Positions 33,131 through 42,882 of a stretch of 50,949 bases of DNA are shown here, one piece after another. The notes beneath the pieces were generated by a model. The model was given only the letters and a program-made list of their open reading frames with translations, made no database searches and was not told where the DNA came from. The DNA lies in NCBI GenBank assembly GCA_022826345.1, contig JAJDVB010000011.1:1-50949 (forward strand), written 5' to 3'. Positions within the stretch are counted from its first letter, which is position 1; each line of letters starts with the position of its first letter. Origin of the DNA: Alphaproteobacteria bacterium (GTDB lineage: Bacteria > Pseudomonadota > Alphaproteobacteria > UBA828). Made by a program: the position numbers and the translations under genes.

Positions 33131-34741
33131 TTACGACTGCCGGATCATGTCGGCGGCCTTCTCCGCGATCATGATGACCGGCGAGGCGGTGTTGCCCGAG
33201 GTGATCCGGGGCATGATCGAGGCGTCCACGATGCGCAGGCCGTTCAGCCCGTGCACGCGCAGCTCCGAATCCACGACCGCGTGCGGGTCGTCGCCCATCT
33301 TGCACGTTCCCACCGGGTGGAAGATCGTGGTCGCGATGTTGCCGACCTCCTTCACGAGGTCCTCGTTGGACTGGACCTCGGGGCCGGGAAGAAGCTCCTT
33401 CGGCGCATACCGCTTCAGCGCCTTGGCCGTCATGATCCGGCGGACCTGCCCGACGGATTTGACTGCGATGCGGCGGTCGTGCGCGGTCGAGAGATAGTTC
33501 GGCTTGATCTCGGGCTGCACGGCGAGGTCCGTGGTGGTGACGTGGCAGCTCCCCCGGCTCTCCGGGCGCAGGTTGCAGACCGACATGGTGATGGCGGGGT
33601 AGGGGTGGAGCGGGTCGCCCAGCCGGTCGGTGGAGAGCGGCTGGACGTGATACTCCAGATCGGGCGTGGCGAGCGCGGGGTCGGACTTCGTGAACATGCC
33701 GAACTGACTCGGGGCCATCGACATCGGCCCGCTCCGGCGCAACGCGTATTCGAGGACGATGCCCGCCTTTCCCCAGAGACTGTTGGCGAGCGTGTTCAGC
33801 GTCTTCGCGCCGCTCACCCCGTAGACCGTGCGAATCTGCAGGTGATCCATCAGGTTCTCGCCGACGCCGGAGCTCTCGTGAGTCACCTCGATTCCGAGCT
33901 TGGCGAGCCGCTCGGGCTGGCCGATGCCGGAAAGCTCGAGGATCTTGGGTGAGTTGATGGAGCCTGCGGCCAGCAGCACCTCCGCCTCGGCCCGCGCCTC
34001 CCGCCGGGTGCCCTTGTGGCGATAGATCAGGCCACGCACGTCGCGTCCTTGGAGGATCAGCCGCTCGGTCTCGGCCTCCAGAATGACCCGCAGATTGGGC
34101 CGCTTCATCGCAGGCTTGAGGAAGCCGCGCGCCGTGGTCCAGCGCACGCCGTTGCGCTGGTTCACCTCGAAGAAGCCCGAGCCCTCGTTGTCGCCGTCGT
34201 TGAAGTCGGCGCGGGGCTCGATACCGAACTCCTTCGCGGCCTCCTGCACGGCTTCCAGGATGTCCCAGCGCAGCCGCTGCGTCGTGACCTTCCAGCCGCC
34301 GCCGGTGCCGTGCATCGGGCTCGCGCCGGCGTAGTGGTCCTCCGACTTGAGGAAGTAGGGCAGCACATCGTCCCAGCCCCAGCCGAGGTTGCCGAGCTGG
34401 CGCCAATGATCGTAGTCCGCCGCCTGGCCTCGCATGTAGATCATGCCGTTGACCGCGGTGCAGCCGCCCAGCACCTTGCCGCGGGGATAGACGAGGCTGC
34501 GCCCGTTGAGGCCGGGCTCGGGCGCCGTCTTCATCATCCAGTCGGTGCGCGGGTTGCCGATGCAGTAGAGGTAGCCCACCGGGACGTGGACCCAGTGGTA
34601 GGCGTCGCTGCGGCCGGCTTCGAGCAGCAGCACCCGCGACCGGGGGTCTTCGGTCAGGCGGTTGGCGAGCACGCAGCCGGCCGTGCCGGCGCCCACGATG
34701 ATGTAGTCGTAGCGGCCGTCGAGCGGTGCGGCGTCGGGCAT
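33131..34741 (-). CDS. GMC-family FAD-dependent oxidoreductase (choline dehydrogenase-like)
   Basis: Flavoprotein alcohol dehydrogenase (536 residues). The FAD-binding dinucleotide motif [20 protein letters not shown] is at the N-terminus, GMC signature 1 is [20 protein letters not shown], signature 2 is [15 protein letters not shown], and the catalytic His lies in [11 protein letters not shown], with the partner Asn in [16 protein letters not shown]. Family members oxidise choline, sugars, polyols or other alcohols, so the substrate is open. It follows the UxaA-type gene by 19 nt, and the two likely form an operon; the Bet partners expected for choline use are absent. Confidence 0.9.
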   Translation of the reverse strand: MPDAAPLDGRYDYIIVGAGTAGCVLANRLTEDPRSRVLLLEAGRSDAYHWVHVPVGYLYCIGNPRTDWMMKTAPEPGLNGRSLVYPRGKVLGGCTAVNGMIYMRGQAADYDHWRQLGNLGWGWDDVLPYFLKSEDHYAGASPMHGTGGGWKVTTQRLRWDILEAVQEAAKEFGIEPRADFNDGDNEGSGFFEVNQRNGVRWTTARGFLKPAMKRPNLRVILEAETERLILQGRDVRGLIYRHKGTRREARAEAEVLLAAGSINSPKILELSGIGQPERLAKLGIEVTHESSGVGENLMDHLQIRTVYGVSGAKTLNTLANSLWGKAGIVLEYALRRSGPMSMAPSQFGMFTKSDPALATPDLEYHVQPLSTDRLGDPLHPYPAITMSVCNLRPESRGSCHVTTTDLAVQPEIKPNYLSTAHDRRIAVKSVGQVRRIMTAKALKRYAPKELLPGPEVQSNEDLVKEVGNIATTIFHPVGTCKMGDDPHAVVDSELRVHGLNGLRIVDASIMPRITSGNTASPVIMIAEKAADMIRQS

Positions 34742-34760
34742 CCGCGTCCTCTCCCGGCCT

Positions 34761-37460
34761 CTACAGCGAAAGGCCGAGCCGGCCGCGGGTAAGCTGAAAC
34801 TCGGTGACCCCGCGCGACCAAAGCGCAGGCCGGTGGCGGGCGGACGCCACGTCGGCGATCAGCGTGGCGAGCACGGCGACCGTCTCCTCGATACCCTGTT
34901 CCGATTCCAGGACACGATCCAGGTCGCTGCCGTACTGCGCCGCGACCTCGGGAACCGCCGTCACCTGGACGAGGGGAAGCATCGGATGCCCCTGCAGCGG
35001 GGTCTGCCCAATGTGGCAGAGCATCAGATCGACTCCGGTCGCTCCCAGCCCTGTGAACGCCTCAACGGGGTTTTCCGTGGGCGTCTCCATGATGTGGAAT
35101 CCGGCCTCGGCCGCCGGCCGGCCGAATGCGAGCGAGGCAGAGGGCGCGATGCCGTCGGGGAACACGGTGCGTCGGAACCCGTCGTTGCCGAGCAGGCCTC
35201 CGCTGTCGGGCACGACCACGGTCGCGCCAGCCGCGACCAGGCCCGTGGCGAGTCGGCCGAACGCGTCACCCATCGCCTGCGACAACGGCCCATGCGCGGC
35301 GAGTGCCACGCGCATCTGATCCGCGCCCACGCGCCGGCGTTCGGATGCGGGCGCGGCGCGGGCCGCCGCCATCGCCTGGAGCTGCCCGGTCACCTTGGCC
35401 TGCACGCTGGCGATGCCGCCGTCCAGTTGCACGCTCGCCCAGCCAAAGCGCTCCGCCGCGACGCCGTGTTCCGCGAGGTGGTTCCGCACCGCGTCGTTGT
35501 GGGTCATCTCGCAGCCGTGCTCCAGCAGCACCGCGTGGCGCACGCTGCGGTGCGCGAGGTGGCCGGTGAGCGTATCGAGATAGAGGCCGGCGCCATTGGC
35601 CGAGCCGCAGCCTTCGGTGTGCACGAGCGCGACGAACCGCGACACGTCGCTCCAGGGCGGCGGGTTGGCGTCGAGCTCGTCTGCGATGAGGCGCGCGACC
35701 TGCCCCGAGCAGAGGCTGGTCGGCATCACCAGAGCGATCTGATCCGACGCCACGCCGTCTTCGGTGACCAGCGCGTCGAAGGCGAGGTCGAGCGGCGGCG
35801 ACTGCCGCACCGGCGCGGGCCGCCCGTCGGGGACAGGACGCCCGCGCGCCTCATCCAGCCCGTCCTTGTCGGTGCGCGGCCAGTCGCGCCAGATCGAGAC
35901 CTGGGCGTGGCCGGCAAGCTCGCCCTTGCTGCGTTGCCCGGAGGCGATGTCGAGCGCGAGCTCGAAGGTATCCGCGCCGAGCGCGTCCATCTCCATGCCG
36001 TCGTTGTAGCGGCCAGCGTTCACGTCCATCTCGTTCGCGAGCAATTCGAAACGCCCGGTGGTGGTCACGAACTTCAGCGTCGGCACGAAGGGGAAGTTGG
36101 TGATCGAGCCGTTGCCGGTAATGAACAGGATGAGGTTGGAGCCCGCCGCCACCTGGCCCGCGATGCTCTCCAGGTCGTTGCCGGGGCTGTCCATGAAGTA
36201 GTAGCCCGGCGCGCGCATGGGCTCGCCGTAGTCGATAACGTGGTCGAGCCGGACCTCCGGCGCCTTCTTGCGCGCGGCGCCCAGGGATTTGAGGGCGATG
36301 TTGTAGAGCCCGCGAAAGTTGTTCCCGCCCGTGGGGTTCCCTTCCGCCGTGGCGCCGTGGTTCGCGGCATAGCGCTTGAAGTTCTCGATCTTCTCAAGGA
36401 ACGCGCGGGCGGTGGCGGCGTCGCGGACATTCTCCAGCACGTAAGACTCGGCGCCGATGAGCTCGTCGGTCTCGGCCAGGTTCGCGGAGCCGCCGTGGCG
36501 GATGACCTCCTTCGCCACCCAGCCGGCGAGCGCGTTGCCCGAGACGCCGGAGAACGCGTCCGAGCCGCCGCACTGGAGGGCGAGACGAAGGTTGCTCGCG
36601 GGCTCGGGCGTGCGGCGCGCGGCAGCCACCGCTGGCAGCCAACCTTCGATCAGCGCCGCCGCGCGCGCGATCTCCGTCTCGAACCCGCCCACGATGCGGA
36701 AGAACGCGTGGGGCACGTGGTCGAGCGGATCGTCGCGGTCCGCCATGAAGCGCCTCAGATCGTCGTTGCCGTAGGCGCCCGCGCCGTCGTCGGCCGCGAG
36801 CACCGCGCCCACGTTGGGATGCACCATGAAGCCCGCGAGCACGCGCAGCACGTGACCCAGGTTGTTGGGCCGTCCGGCACCGCCGCCTTCGGTATGGGTG
36901 ATCGCGACCACGCCGTCGATCCCGGCGGGCGCCTGGGCCGCCGCGCGGTCCGCCACCGCGCGCACGAAGCCGTTGGCGCGCGACGTGGTCGCCATCACCA
37001 CGACGAAGTTCCGCGTGCCCACGCCCCGCCCGCCGGGGCGGCGGAAGCCCTCGAAGGTGGCGCCGTCGTCGGCAGGCGCGACCTGCGCGCCCGGCACGAA
37101 GCAGGCCTCGTCCAGCGCATAGGTCTCCATGGTATCGACGAAGTTGGCGGCCCCGGGCAGCGCGAAGTCGATGTCGCGGGCGCCCAGTGCCGTCAGAATC
37201 CTCTCGTTGCAGACGTATTCGCCGGGCTCCAGAGCGCGGGCCGCGATGCCGAAGGGGAGCCCCCAGGAGGTGAGTTGCGCGCCTTGCGGGACCGGCGCGC
37301 GGACGAAGCGATGCCCTTCGAGCACCGTGTGGGGCAGGCGGAACTCACTTGTCCCGTCCGCGACGCGGGTGCCGGCCTCCAGGCGCCGCGTCGCGATCGC
37401 GACGTTGTCGGCTGGCACTGGGAGACGGGCCACCCGGTCGAATTCCAGACGATCGGACAT
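34761..37460 (-). CDS. UxaA/GarD-family sugar-acid dehydratase of double length
   Basis: Predicted altronate/galactarate-type dehydratase acting on sugar acids. The N-terminal SAF domain ([29 protein letters not shown] and [10 protein letters not shown], residues 10-95) is followed by the catalytic UxaA region: [55 protein letters not shown] and [19 protein letters not shown]. At 899 residues it is much longer than the roughly 500 of UxaA or GarD. Residues from about 590 onward look like a second copy of the first half of the UxaA domain (see findings). ATG at 37460 ([13 protein letters not shown]) is preferred over 37508, which reaches into the divergent gene's leader. The true substrate is unknown. 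Confidence 0.82.
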   Translation of the reverse strand: MSDRLEFDRVARLPVPADNVAIATRRLEAGTRVADGTSEFRLPHTVLEGHRFVRAPVPQGAQLTSWGLPFGIAARALEPGEYVCNERILTALGARDIDFALPGAANFVDTMETYALDEACFVPGAQVAPADDGATFEGFRRPGGRGVGTRNFVVVMATTSRANGFVRAVADRAAAQAPAGIDGVVAITHTEGGGAGRPNNLGHVLRVLAGFMVHPNVGAVLAADDGAGAYGNDDLRRFMADRDDPLDHVPHAFFRIVGGFETEIARAAALIEGWLPAVAAARRTPEPASNLRLALQCGGSDAFSGVSGNALAGWVAKEVIRHGGSANLAETDELIGAESYVLENVRDAATARAFLEKIENFKRYAANHGATAEGNPTGGNNFRGLYNIALKSLGAARKKAPEVRLDHVIDYGEPMRAPGYYFMDSPGNDLESIAGQVAAGSNLILFITGNGSITNFPFVPTLKFVTTTGRFELLANEMDVNAGRYNDGMEMDALGADTFELALDIASGQRSKGELAGHAQVSIWRDWPRTDKDGLDEARGRPVPDGRPAPVRQSPPLDLAFDALVTEDGVASDQIALVMPTSLCSGQVARLIADELDANPPPWSDVSRFVALVHTEGCGSANGAGLYLDTLTGHLAHRSVRHAVLLEHGCEMTHNDAVRNHLAEHGVAAERFGWASVQLDGGIASVQAKVTGQLQAMAAARAAPASERRRVGADQMRVALAAHGPLSQAMGDAFGRLATGLVAAGATVVVPDSGGLLGNDGFRRTVFPDGIAPSASLAFGRPAAEAGFHIMETPTENPVEAFTGLGATGVDLMLCHIGQTPLQGHPMLPLVQVTAVPEVAAQYGSDLDRVLESEQGIEETVAVLATLIADVASARHRPALWSRGVTEFQLTRGRLGLSL

Positions 37461-37576
37461 CGTGTCTTCTTCCGCCCCATTCGAAGGTCGTGGCAGGGAC
37501 GCCATCATTAACGGGAAACGCCGCCGAAAGGGAGTCTCGGGGTGTGGCCACAGGCTGCAATCGGTATCTTCGCGCC

Positions 37577-40500
37577 ATGAGTGAAGTGGAGTCGCAGAAG
37601 CCAGCGGCGGACGACGGAACGGATCCTGCCGACATCGAGGCCTTCATCACCCGGTGGAGGAAATCCGGCGGCGCAGAGATGGCGAACTTCCAGCCGTTCG
37701 CCAAGGAGCTTTGCGCCCTGCTTGGCCTGCCGGAACCCGATCCTGCGCAAGAAACGGTCGAAACCAACGATTACGTCTTCGAGCGGCGCGTCGACTACAA
37801 GTTCGATGACGGGACGACGGCCCGTCGCAGGATCGACCTGTACAAGCGCGATTGCTTCGTCATGGAGGGAAAGCAATCGGCGAAACGGGTCAAGGCGCGG
37901 AAGGCCGATCCCGAACAGCTAAGGCTAATTCCCGAGGACTCCACCAAGCTCAAGCCCGGCACAGCCACGCGCGGCACGGGGCGCTGGGACAAGGTGATGC
38001 GCGCCGCCAAGAGGCAGGCGGAGGACTACGCCCGCGCGCTGCCGAAGGAACACGGCTGGCCCCCCTTCATCCTCGTCGTCGATGTAGGTCACGTGATCGA
38101 GGTCTACGCCGACTTCTCCGGCCAAGGGAAGAACTACGCCCAGTTCCCGGATCGGGACGGCTATGCCATTCCGCTGGAAGGTCTGCGCGACCAAGCAATC
38201 CGAGACCGTCTGCGCGCGATCTGGTGCGCCCCTCACTCCCTCGATCCCGCCAAACGCAGCGCCGAGGTTACCCGCGACATCGCAGAGCGTCTCGCCCGCG
38301 TCGCCCGCAGCCTGGAAGGCAAGCACGATGCCAAGGAGGTCGCGGAGTTCCTCATGCGCTGCCTCTTCACCATGTTCGCGGAGGATGTGGGCCTGCTGCC
38401 CGAGAAGGGGTTCGAGAAGCTGCTGGGCGACATGGTGAACACGCCCGAGCATTTCGCGCCGGCGCTGGAGAGCCTGTGGCGGGTCATGGACGAGGGTGGC
38501 TACGCCCCGCACCTCAACGCGACGGTCAAGCGCTTCAACGGCACGCTGTTCAGCAGGCGCAAGGCGATTGCGCTGGAGAAGGACGACATCCGCGAGCTTC
38601 ACATCGCCGCCGGGCGCGACTGGCGCGACGTCGAGCCCGCCATCTTCGGCACGCTGCTAGAGCGTGCTCTCGACAAGAAGGAGCGCTCGAAGCTCGGCGC
38701 CCACTACACGCCGCGCGCCTATGTGGAACGGCTGGTCGTCCCCACGATCATCGAGCCCCTCCGCGCCGACTGGGAGGAGGCGCTGACCCGCGCCCATGCG
38801 CTGGAGGGGGAAGGCAAGCACCAGGCGGCGCTCCAGGCAATCAGGGACTTCCACCACCGGCTCTGTACCACCCGCGTTCTGGACCCGGCCTGCGGCACCG
38901 GCAATTTCCTCTACGTCTCGCTGGAGCTGATGAAGCGGCTGGAAGGCGAGGTGCTGGACGCGCTCGAAGACCTGGGCGGGAATCCGCGCCTTGCGATGGA
39001 GGGCGAGACGGTCAGCCCGCGCCAATTTCACGGCCTCGAAATTAACCCCCGCGCCGTCGCTATCGCCGATCTGGTGCTCTGGATCGGCTACCTCAAGTGG
39101 CAGCTCCGCACCGTCAAAGCGGATGACATTGCCGAACCGGTGCTCCACGCTTACGGCACGATCCGGGAGCAGGACGCAATCCTGGCCTGGGACAAGCAGG
39201 AACTGCTTCGCGACGAGCACGGCGTACCGCTCTCCCGCTGGGACGGTGTGACCACCAAGCTCCACCCGATCACGGGCGAGGAGGTTCCCGATCCCGACGC
39301 CACGGTGGAACTCTACCGCTACGAGAACCCGCGACGCGCCGCGTGGCCCGAGGCCGAGTTCATCGTCGGCAACCCTCCCTTCATCGGCGGCAAGGACATG
39401 CGAACGGAGCTCGGCGATGGCTACGCCGAGGCGGCTTGGAAGGCGCGACCGAAGATTCCCGGCGGCGCCGACTTCGTCATGCACTTCTGGGACGAGGCAG
39501 CGACCCGCCTGCTGCGTAAGCCGGTGAAGGGGAAGACGAACCCTCTGCGCCGCTTTGGGTTCATCACCACCAACTCCGTGACCCAGACCTTCTCCCGCCG
39601 CGTCATCGAGCGGCACGCGCGGGCGAAGGAACCGCTGTCCCTGGTGTACGCCGTGCCCGACCACCCCTGGCAGAAGGCGGCCGGCAAGGCGGCGGTCCGG
39701 ATCGCCATGACCGTCGCCGCCCGTGGCGAGCGCAAAGGCACGCTGGCCACGGTGGAGCGTGAGAGCGGTCTGAATACGGATACGCCGGTCGTCGAGCTCA
39801 CCGCGCGGGAGGGCGGGATCAACGGCAACCTGAAGGTCGGCGCCGACATCACGGCGGTTCAGCCGCTGGTGGCGAACGCGCTGATATCCAGCCCCGGCGT
39901 CAAGCTGCACGGTTCTGGGTTCATTGTAACCCCACAGCAAGCCGCTGCGCTTGGCCTCGGGTCAACGCCTGGTCTGGAAGATCACATCCTGCCGTACCGG
40001 CACGGCCGCGATATCGCCCAGCGCCCGCGCGGAGTCATGGTGATCGACCTCTATCCGCTGGCTGCCAAGGAGGTGCGCGACAGATTCCCGAAGGTGTATC
40101 AGCACGTTGTCGAGCGAGTTAAGCCGGAGCGGGATCATAACCGCATGAAATTTCGTCGCGAAAACTGGTGGTGGTTTGGAGCTACACACAAGGAACTACG
40201 CGGATTCCTCGAGAGCCTGGATCGCTACATCTCAACCGCCGAAACATCTAAGCACCGTTTTTTCCAGTTCCTCGATGCCTATATCCGGCCCGACAACAAG
40301 CTGATTAATGTTGGTCTTAGCGACGGTTCCTCGTTGTCCCTGTTGAGTTCACGGGTCCACGCTCATTGGTCGATTTACTGCGGAAACTGGATGGGTGTAG
40401 GCAACGATCCAGTTTACGCAAAGACCAAGACCCTTGATCCATTTCCGTTTCCTACAACTCAGGATGCAGAAAGCCTAAACGGGCTGGGTGATCGCCTCGA

Positions 40501-41209
40501 CTCCTTCCGCAAGGAACGGCTCGCCGAGCACGACTTCCTCACCATGACCCTGCTCTACAACGTGCTGGAGCGGAGGCGGGAGCTGGAGAACGGCTGCAAC
40601 GTGCCGCCCCTCACGGCGAAGGAGAAGGATATCCACGAGGCGGGACTGGTTTCCGTCCTGAAGGACATCCATGACGACATCGACCGCGCCGTGTTCCAGG
40701 CCTACGGCTGGGCCGACCTGATCCCCGCGCTGGTGGGCAAGCCGGGGGCGACGATGCCCTCGCCCCACAAGACGCCGGAGCAGGAGGAGGCGGAGGAAGA
40801 GCTGCTCACCCGCCTCGTCGCCCTCAACCGGGAGCGGGCAGCGGAAGAGCGGCGCGGCACCGTGCGCTGGCTGCGGCCCGACTATCAGATCCCCAAGCTC
40901 GGCCACAAGGTGAAGGCACCGGAAGAGGTCGAGCAGGTGGAGGCCCAGCTCGTCGTGCCGGCACCGGCCGATGGCAAGCCGGCCTGGCCGAAGGACGAGA
41001 TGGCCCGCATCGGCATCGTCCGTGACATGCTGAGCCGCGCCCCCGGCCCCGTGGCGCCGGAAACCCTGGGCGCCACCTTCCGCGGCAAGAATTCAGCCCG
41101 GCGCACAAAGGGAGTGGAGAAGGTTCTGCAGACCCTCGTCGCCGCCGGCGTTGCCCAGCAAGGGATCGACGGACAGGACGGCGGCAGGCGGTATTTCATT
41201 CCGCGCTAG
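37577..41209 (+). CDS. MmeI-type (Type IIL) restriction-modification enzyme
   Basis: Single-chain enzyme (1210 residues) expected to methylate adenine and cut at a distance. The order is: an N-terminal PD-(D/E)XK nuclease with D87, nine residues, then E97-G-K99 (DLYKRDCFVMEGK), the same D-X9-EXK spacing as MmeI; a helical linker (about 200-390); an N6-adenine methylase with DPACGTGNFLY (from 436) and NPPF (from 599); a target-recognition region (about 770-960); and a C-terminal helical tail. It is longer than MmeI (919). GTG at 37544 is an alternative start. Composition drops in GC through 40080-40470, inside the recognition region. No partner genes adjoin, so it should work alone. A DISARM-type DrmMI methylase is the main alternative, but drmA/B/C are absent. 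Confidence 0.85.
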   Translation: MSEVESQKPAADDGTDPADIEAFITRWRKSGGAEMANFQPFAKELCALLGLPEPDPAQETVETNDYVFERRVDYKFDDGTTARRRIDLYKRDCFVMEGKQSAKRVKARKADPEQLRLIPEDSTKLKPGTATRGTGRWDKVMRAAKRQAEDYARALPKEHGWPPFILVVDVGHVIEVYADFSGQGKNYAQFPDRDGYAIPLEGLRDQAIRDRLRAIWCAPHSLDPAKRSAEVTRDIAERLARVARSLEGKHDAKEVAEFLMRCLFTMFAEDVGLLPEKGFEKLLGDMVNTPEHFAPALESLWRVMDEGGYAPHLNATVKRFNGTLFSRRKAIALEKDDIRELHIAAGRDWRDVEPAIFGTLLERALDKKERSKLGAHYTPRAYVERLVVPTIIEPLRADWEEALTRAHALEGEGKHQAALQAIRDFHHRLCTTRVLDPACGTGNFLYVSLELMKRLEGEVLDALEDLGGNPRLAMEGETVSPRQFHGLEINPRAVAIADLVLWIGYLKWQLRTVKADDIAEPVLHAYGTIREQDAILAWDKQELLRDEHGVPLSRWDGVTTKLHPITGEEVPDPDATVELYRYENPRRAAWPEAEFIVGNPPFIGGKDMRTELGDGYAEAAWKARPKIPGGADFVMHFWDEAATRLLRKPVKGKTNPLRRFGFITTNSVTQTFSRRVIERHARAKEPLSLVYAVPDHPWQKAAGKAAVRIAMTVAARGERKGTLATVERESGLNTDTPVVELTAREGGINGNLKVGADITAVQPLVANALISSPGVKLHGSGFIVTPQQAAALGLGSTPGLEDHILPYRHGRDIAQRPRGVMVIDLYPLAAKEVRDRFPKVYQHVVERVKPERDHNRMKFRRENWWWFGATHKELRGFLESLDRYISTAETSKHRFFQFLDAYIRPDNKLINVGLSDGSSLSLLSSRVHAHWSIYCGNWMGVGNDPVYAKTKTLDPFPFPTTQDAESLNGLGDRLDSFRKERLAEHDFLTMTLLYNVLERRRELENGCNVPPLTAKEKDIHEAGLVSVLKDIHDDIDRAVFQAYGWADLIPALVGKPGATMPSPHKTPEQEEAEEELLTRLVALNRERAAEERRGTVRWLRPDYQIPKLGHKVKAPEEVEQVEAQLVVPAPADGKPAWPKDEMARIGIVRDMLSRAPGPVAPETLGATFRGKNSARRTKGVEKVLQTLVAAGVAQQGIDGQDGGRRYFIPR

Positions 41210-41378
41210 AGTCGCTGCCCCCGTCTACGAACACCCTCCCGATTCGCCAGTTGGATACGAGTCGGGTTCCAATTCCAAATCCCCTCGCGCCTTATAGCGG
41301 GCTGCTCGGTTTACGCCCGTGCCGCGCCGCCCTATCGTCCGCCGCAAGAGGGGGCAGCGTGGCGGAGGGCGGCGGCGC

Positions 41379-42548
41379 ATGGCGATCCATTTCACGAGGG
41401 ACGAGTTCGACCACCGACGCGACGCGGTGGTCCGCGCGCTGAAGGGGCGCGGCCTCTTCGGCATCCTGCTCTTCAAGCAGGAGAGCATGTACTACCTGAC
41501 GGGTTACGACACCTTCGGGTTTTGCTTCTTCCAATGCCTCTGGCTCGGCAGCGACGGGCGGATGACCCTGCTGACCCGCGCGCCAGACCTCAGGCAAGCA
41601 CAGCACACCTCGATCATCGACGACATCCGCATCTGGGTCGACGAGGCCGGTGCCGACCCCGCCGGCGCGCTCCGCGATGTGGTGACGGGGCATGGCGGGG
41701 CTGGCAAACTGATCGGCGTCGAGCGCGACACCCAAGGCCTGACGGCGGCGAACTGGCTCAGAGTGGAGCGGGCGTTCGACCAGTTCTGCACGCTGGAGGA
41801 CGCGTCGGACCTCGTCTCTGCGCACCGCCTGGTCAAGAGCGACGACGAACTCACCCACGTGCGCCGCGCGGCCGAACTCGCCGACGACGCCCTGGCCGAG
41901 GCCGAGCGGCTGGCCGCGCCGGGCGCGTTCGAGGGCGACATCCTGGCGGCGATGCAGGGCGCCGTCTTTCGCGGCGGCGGCGAGTATCCCGGCAATCCCT
42001 TCATCCTCAGCTCCGGCCCCGATGCGCTGCTGTGCCGGGACAAGGCCGGGCGCCGCCGGCTCGCGGAGCAGGACCAGCTCACCATCGAGTTCGCCGGCGC
42101 GTACTGCCGCTACCACGCCGCGCTCATGCGCACGCTCGTGGTCGGCCCGGTCTCCGACGAGCACAGGGCCATGCACCGCGCTTGCGGCGATGCTCTCGAC
42201 GCGTGCCGGGATACCCTGCATCCGGGCCGGCGCTTCGGCGAGGTCTTCGATGCCCATGCCCGGGTGCTCGACAAGGCCGGCTACCGCCAGCACCGCCTCA
42301 ACGCTTGCGGCTACAGCCTGGGCGCGACCTTCGCCCCGTCATGGATGGATGGCCCCATGTTCTACACCGGCAATCCGCAGGCCGTGGAGCCTGGCATGGT
42401 GCTCTTCGTCCACATCATCCTCGCGAACAGCGACGACGGGCTCGCCATGACGCTGGGGGAGACCTACGCGATCGCCGATGACGGCCCGGAGTGCCTGAGC
42501 CGGGCGCCGCGCAACCTCGCGCCCGGCGGCGGGGAGGCCGCCGGATAG
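41379..42548 (+). CDS. M24-fold hydrolase, creatinase/ectoine hydrolase (DoeA)-like
   Basis: Pita-bread-fold C-N hydrolase (389 residues) with a creatinase-type N-terminal domain (about 1-145) and M24 catalytic domain. The metal-binding aspartates of aminopeptidases are lost: the usual D-x-G...D block reads IEFAGAYCRYHAALMRT, as in metal-free creatinase and DoeA. The downstream block GYSLGATFAPSWMDGPMFYT and EPGMVLFVHIILANSDDG also resembles DoeA as I recall it. ATG at 41379 with GGAGGG nearby gives a normal N-terminus. No other ectoine genes (doeB, doeC, doeD, ect) are visible, so the substrate is open. Confidence 0.8.
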   Translation: MAIHFTRDEFDHRRDAVVRALKGRGLFGILLFKQESMYYLTGYDTFGFCFFQCLWLGSDGRMTLLTRAPDLRQAQHTSIIDDIRIWVDEAGADPAGALRDVVTGHGGAGKLIGVERDTQGLTAANWLRVERAFDQFCTLEDASDLVSAHRLVKSDDELTHVRRAAELADDALAEAERLAAPGAFEGDILAAMQGAVFRGGGEYPGNPFILSSGPDALLCRDKAGRRRLAEQDQLTIEFAGAYCRYHAALMRTLVVGPVSDEHRAMHRACGDALDACRDTLHPGRRFGEVFDAHARVLDKAGYRQHRLNACGYSLGATFAPSWMDGPMFYTGNPQAVEPGMVLFVHIILANSDDGLAMTLGETYAIADDGPECLSRAPRNLAPGGGEAAG

Positions 42549-42882
42549 GCCATGTACGAGGCGGCACTCACCGAGGCCTGCTTCCCGGCGCAGAGGGATG
42601 CCCATCGTCTACAGCGAACACATGAAGCTCTCGGCACGCCTCGGCGGGATCGAATACCTCTATTGATCCGCGACACCGTGGAGCGCACTTTGTCGCACTG
42701 GTTCCGGGGAAAGGCGAGCGGGGGAGACCCTACCTGTATCAGCTTGTAGCGCCGTCAGCCTTCCCGCGTCAGACCCAGCCGCACTGTCCCGCAATGCGCG
42801 CTCGTCCAGCAGATGATCGCTTCAGTGCCTCTGCACGCTCCGGCAAGTCGATCTTCGGATTTCCGGTGGTAATGAGTGATTG
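42549..42882. other. Gap after the M24 gene; possible gene scrap
   Basis: This 334-bp stretch between convergent genes holds no convincing gene. A 22-codon frame at 42599-42667 and a 65-codon frame at 42552 lack good ribosome sites and recognisable content. It may be a decayed gene end. No strong terminator hairpin was found. Confidence 0.35.

Noticed and set aside
34833..37511. An 892-codon plus-strand open frame opposite the UxaA-type gene
   Set aside because: Same reason: antisense to a gene with clear motifs, composition typical of a third-position GC shadow, no ribosome site.
42599..42667. A 22-codon frame (MPIVYSEHMKLSARLGG...) after the M24 gene
   Set aside because: It looks somewhat protein-like and may be a scrap of a lost gene, but there is no ribosome site or family match to name it.
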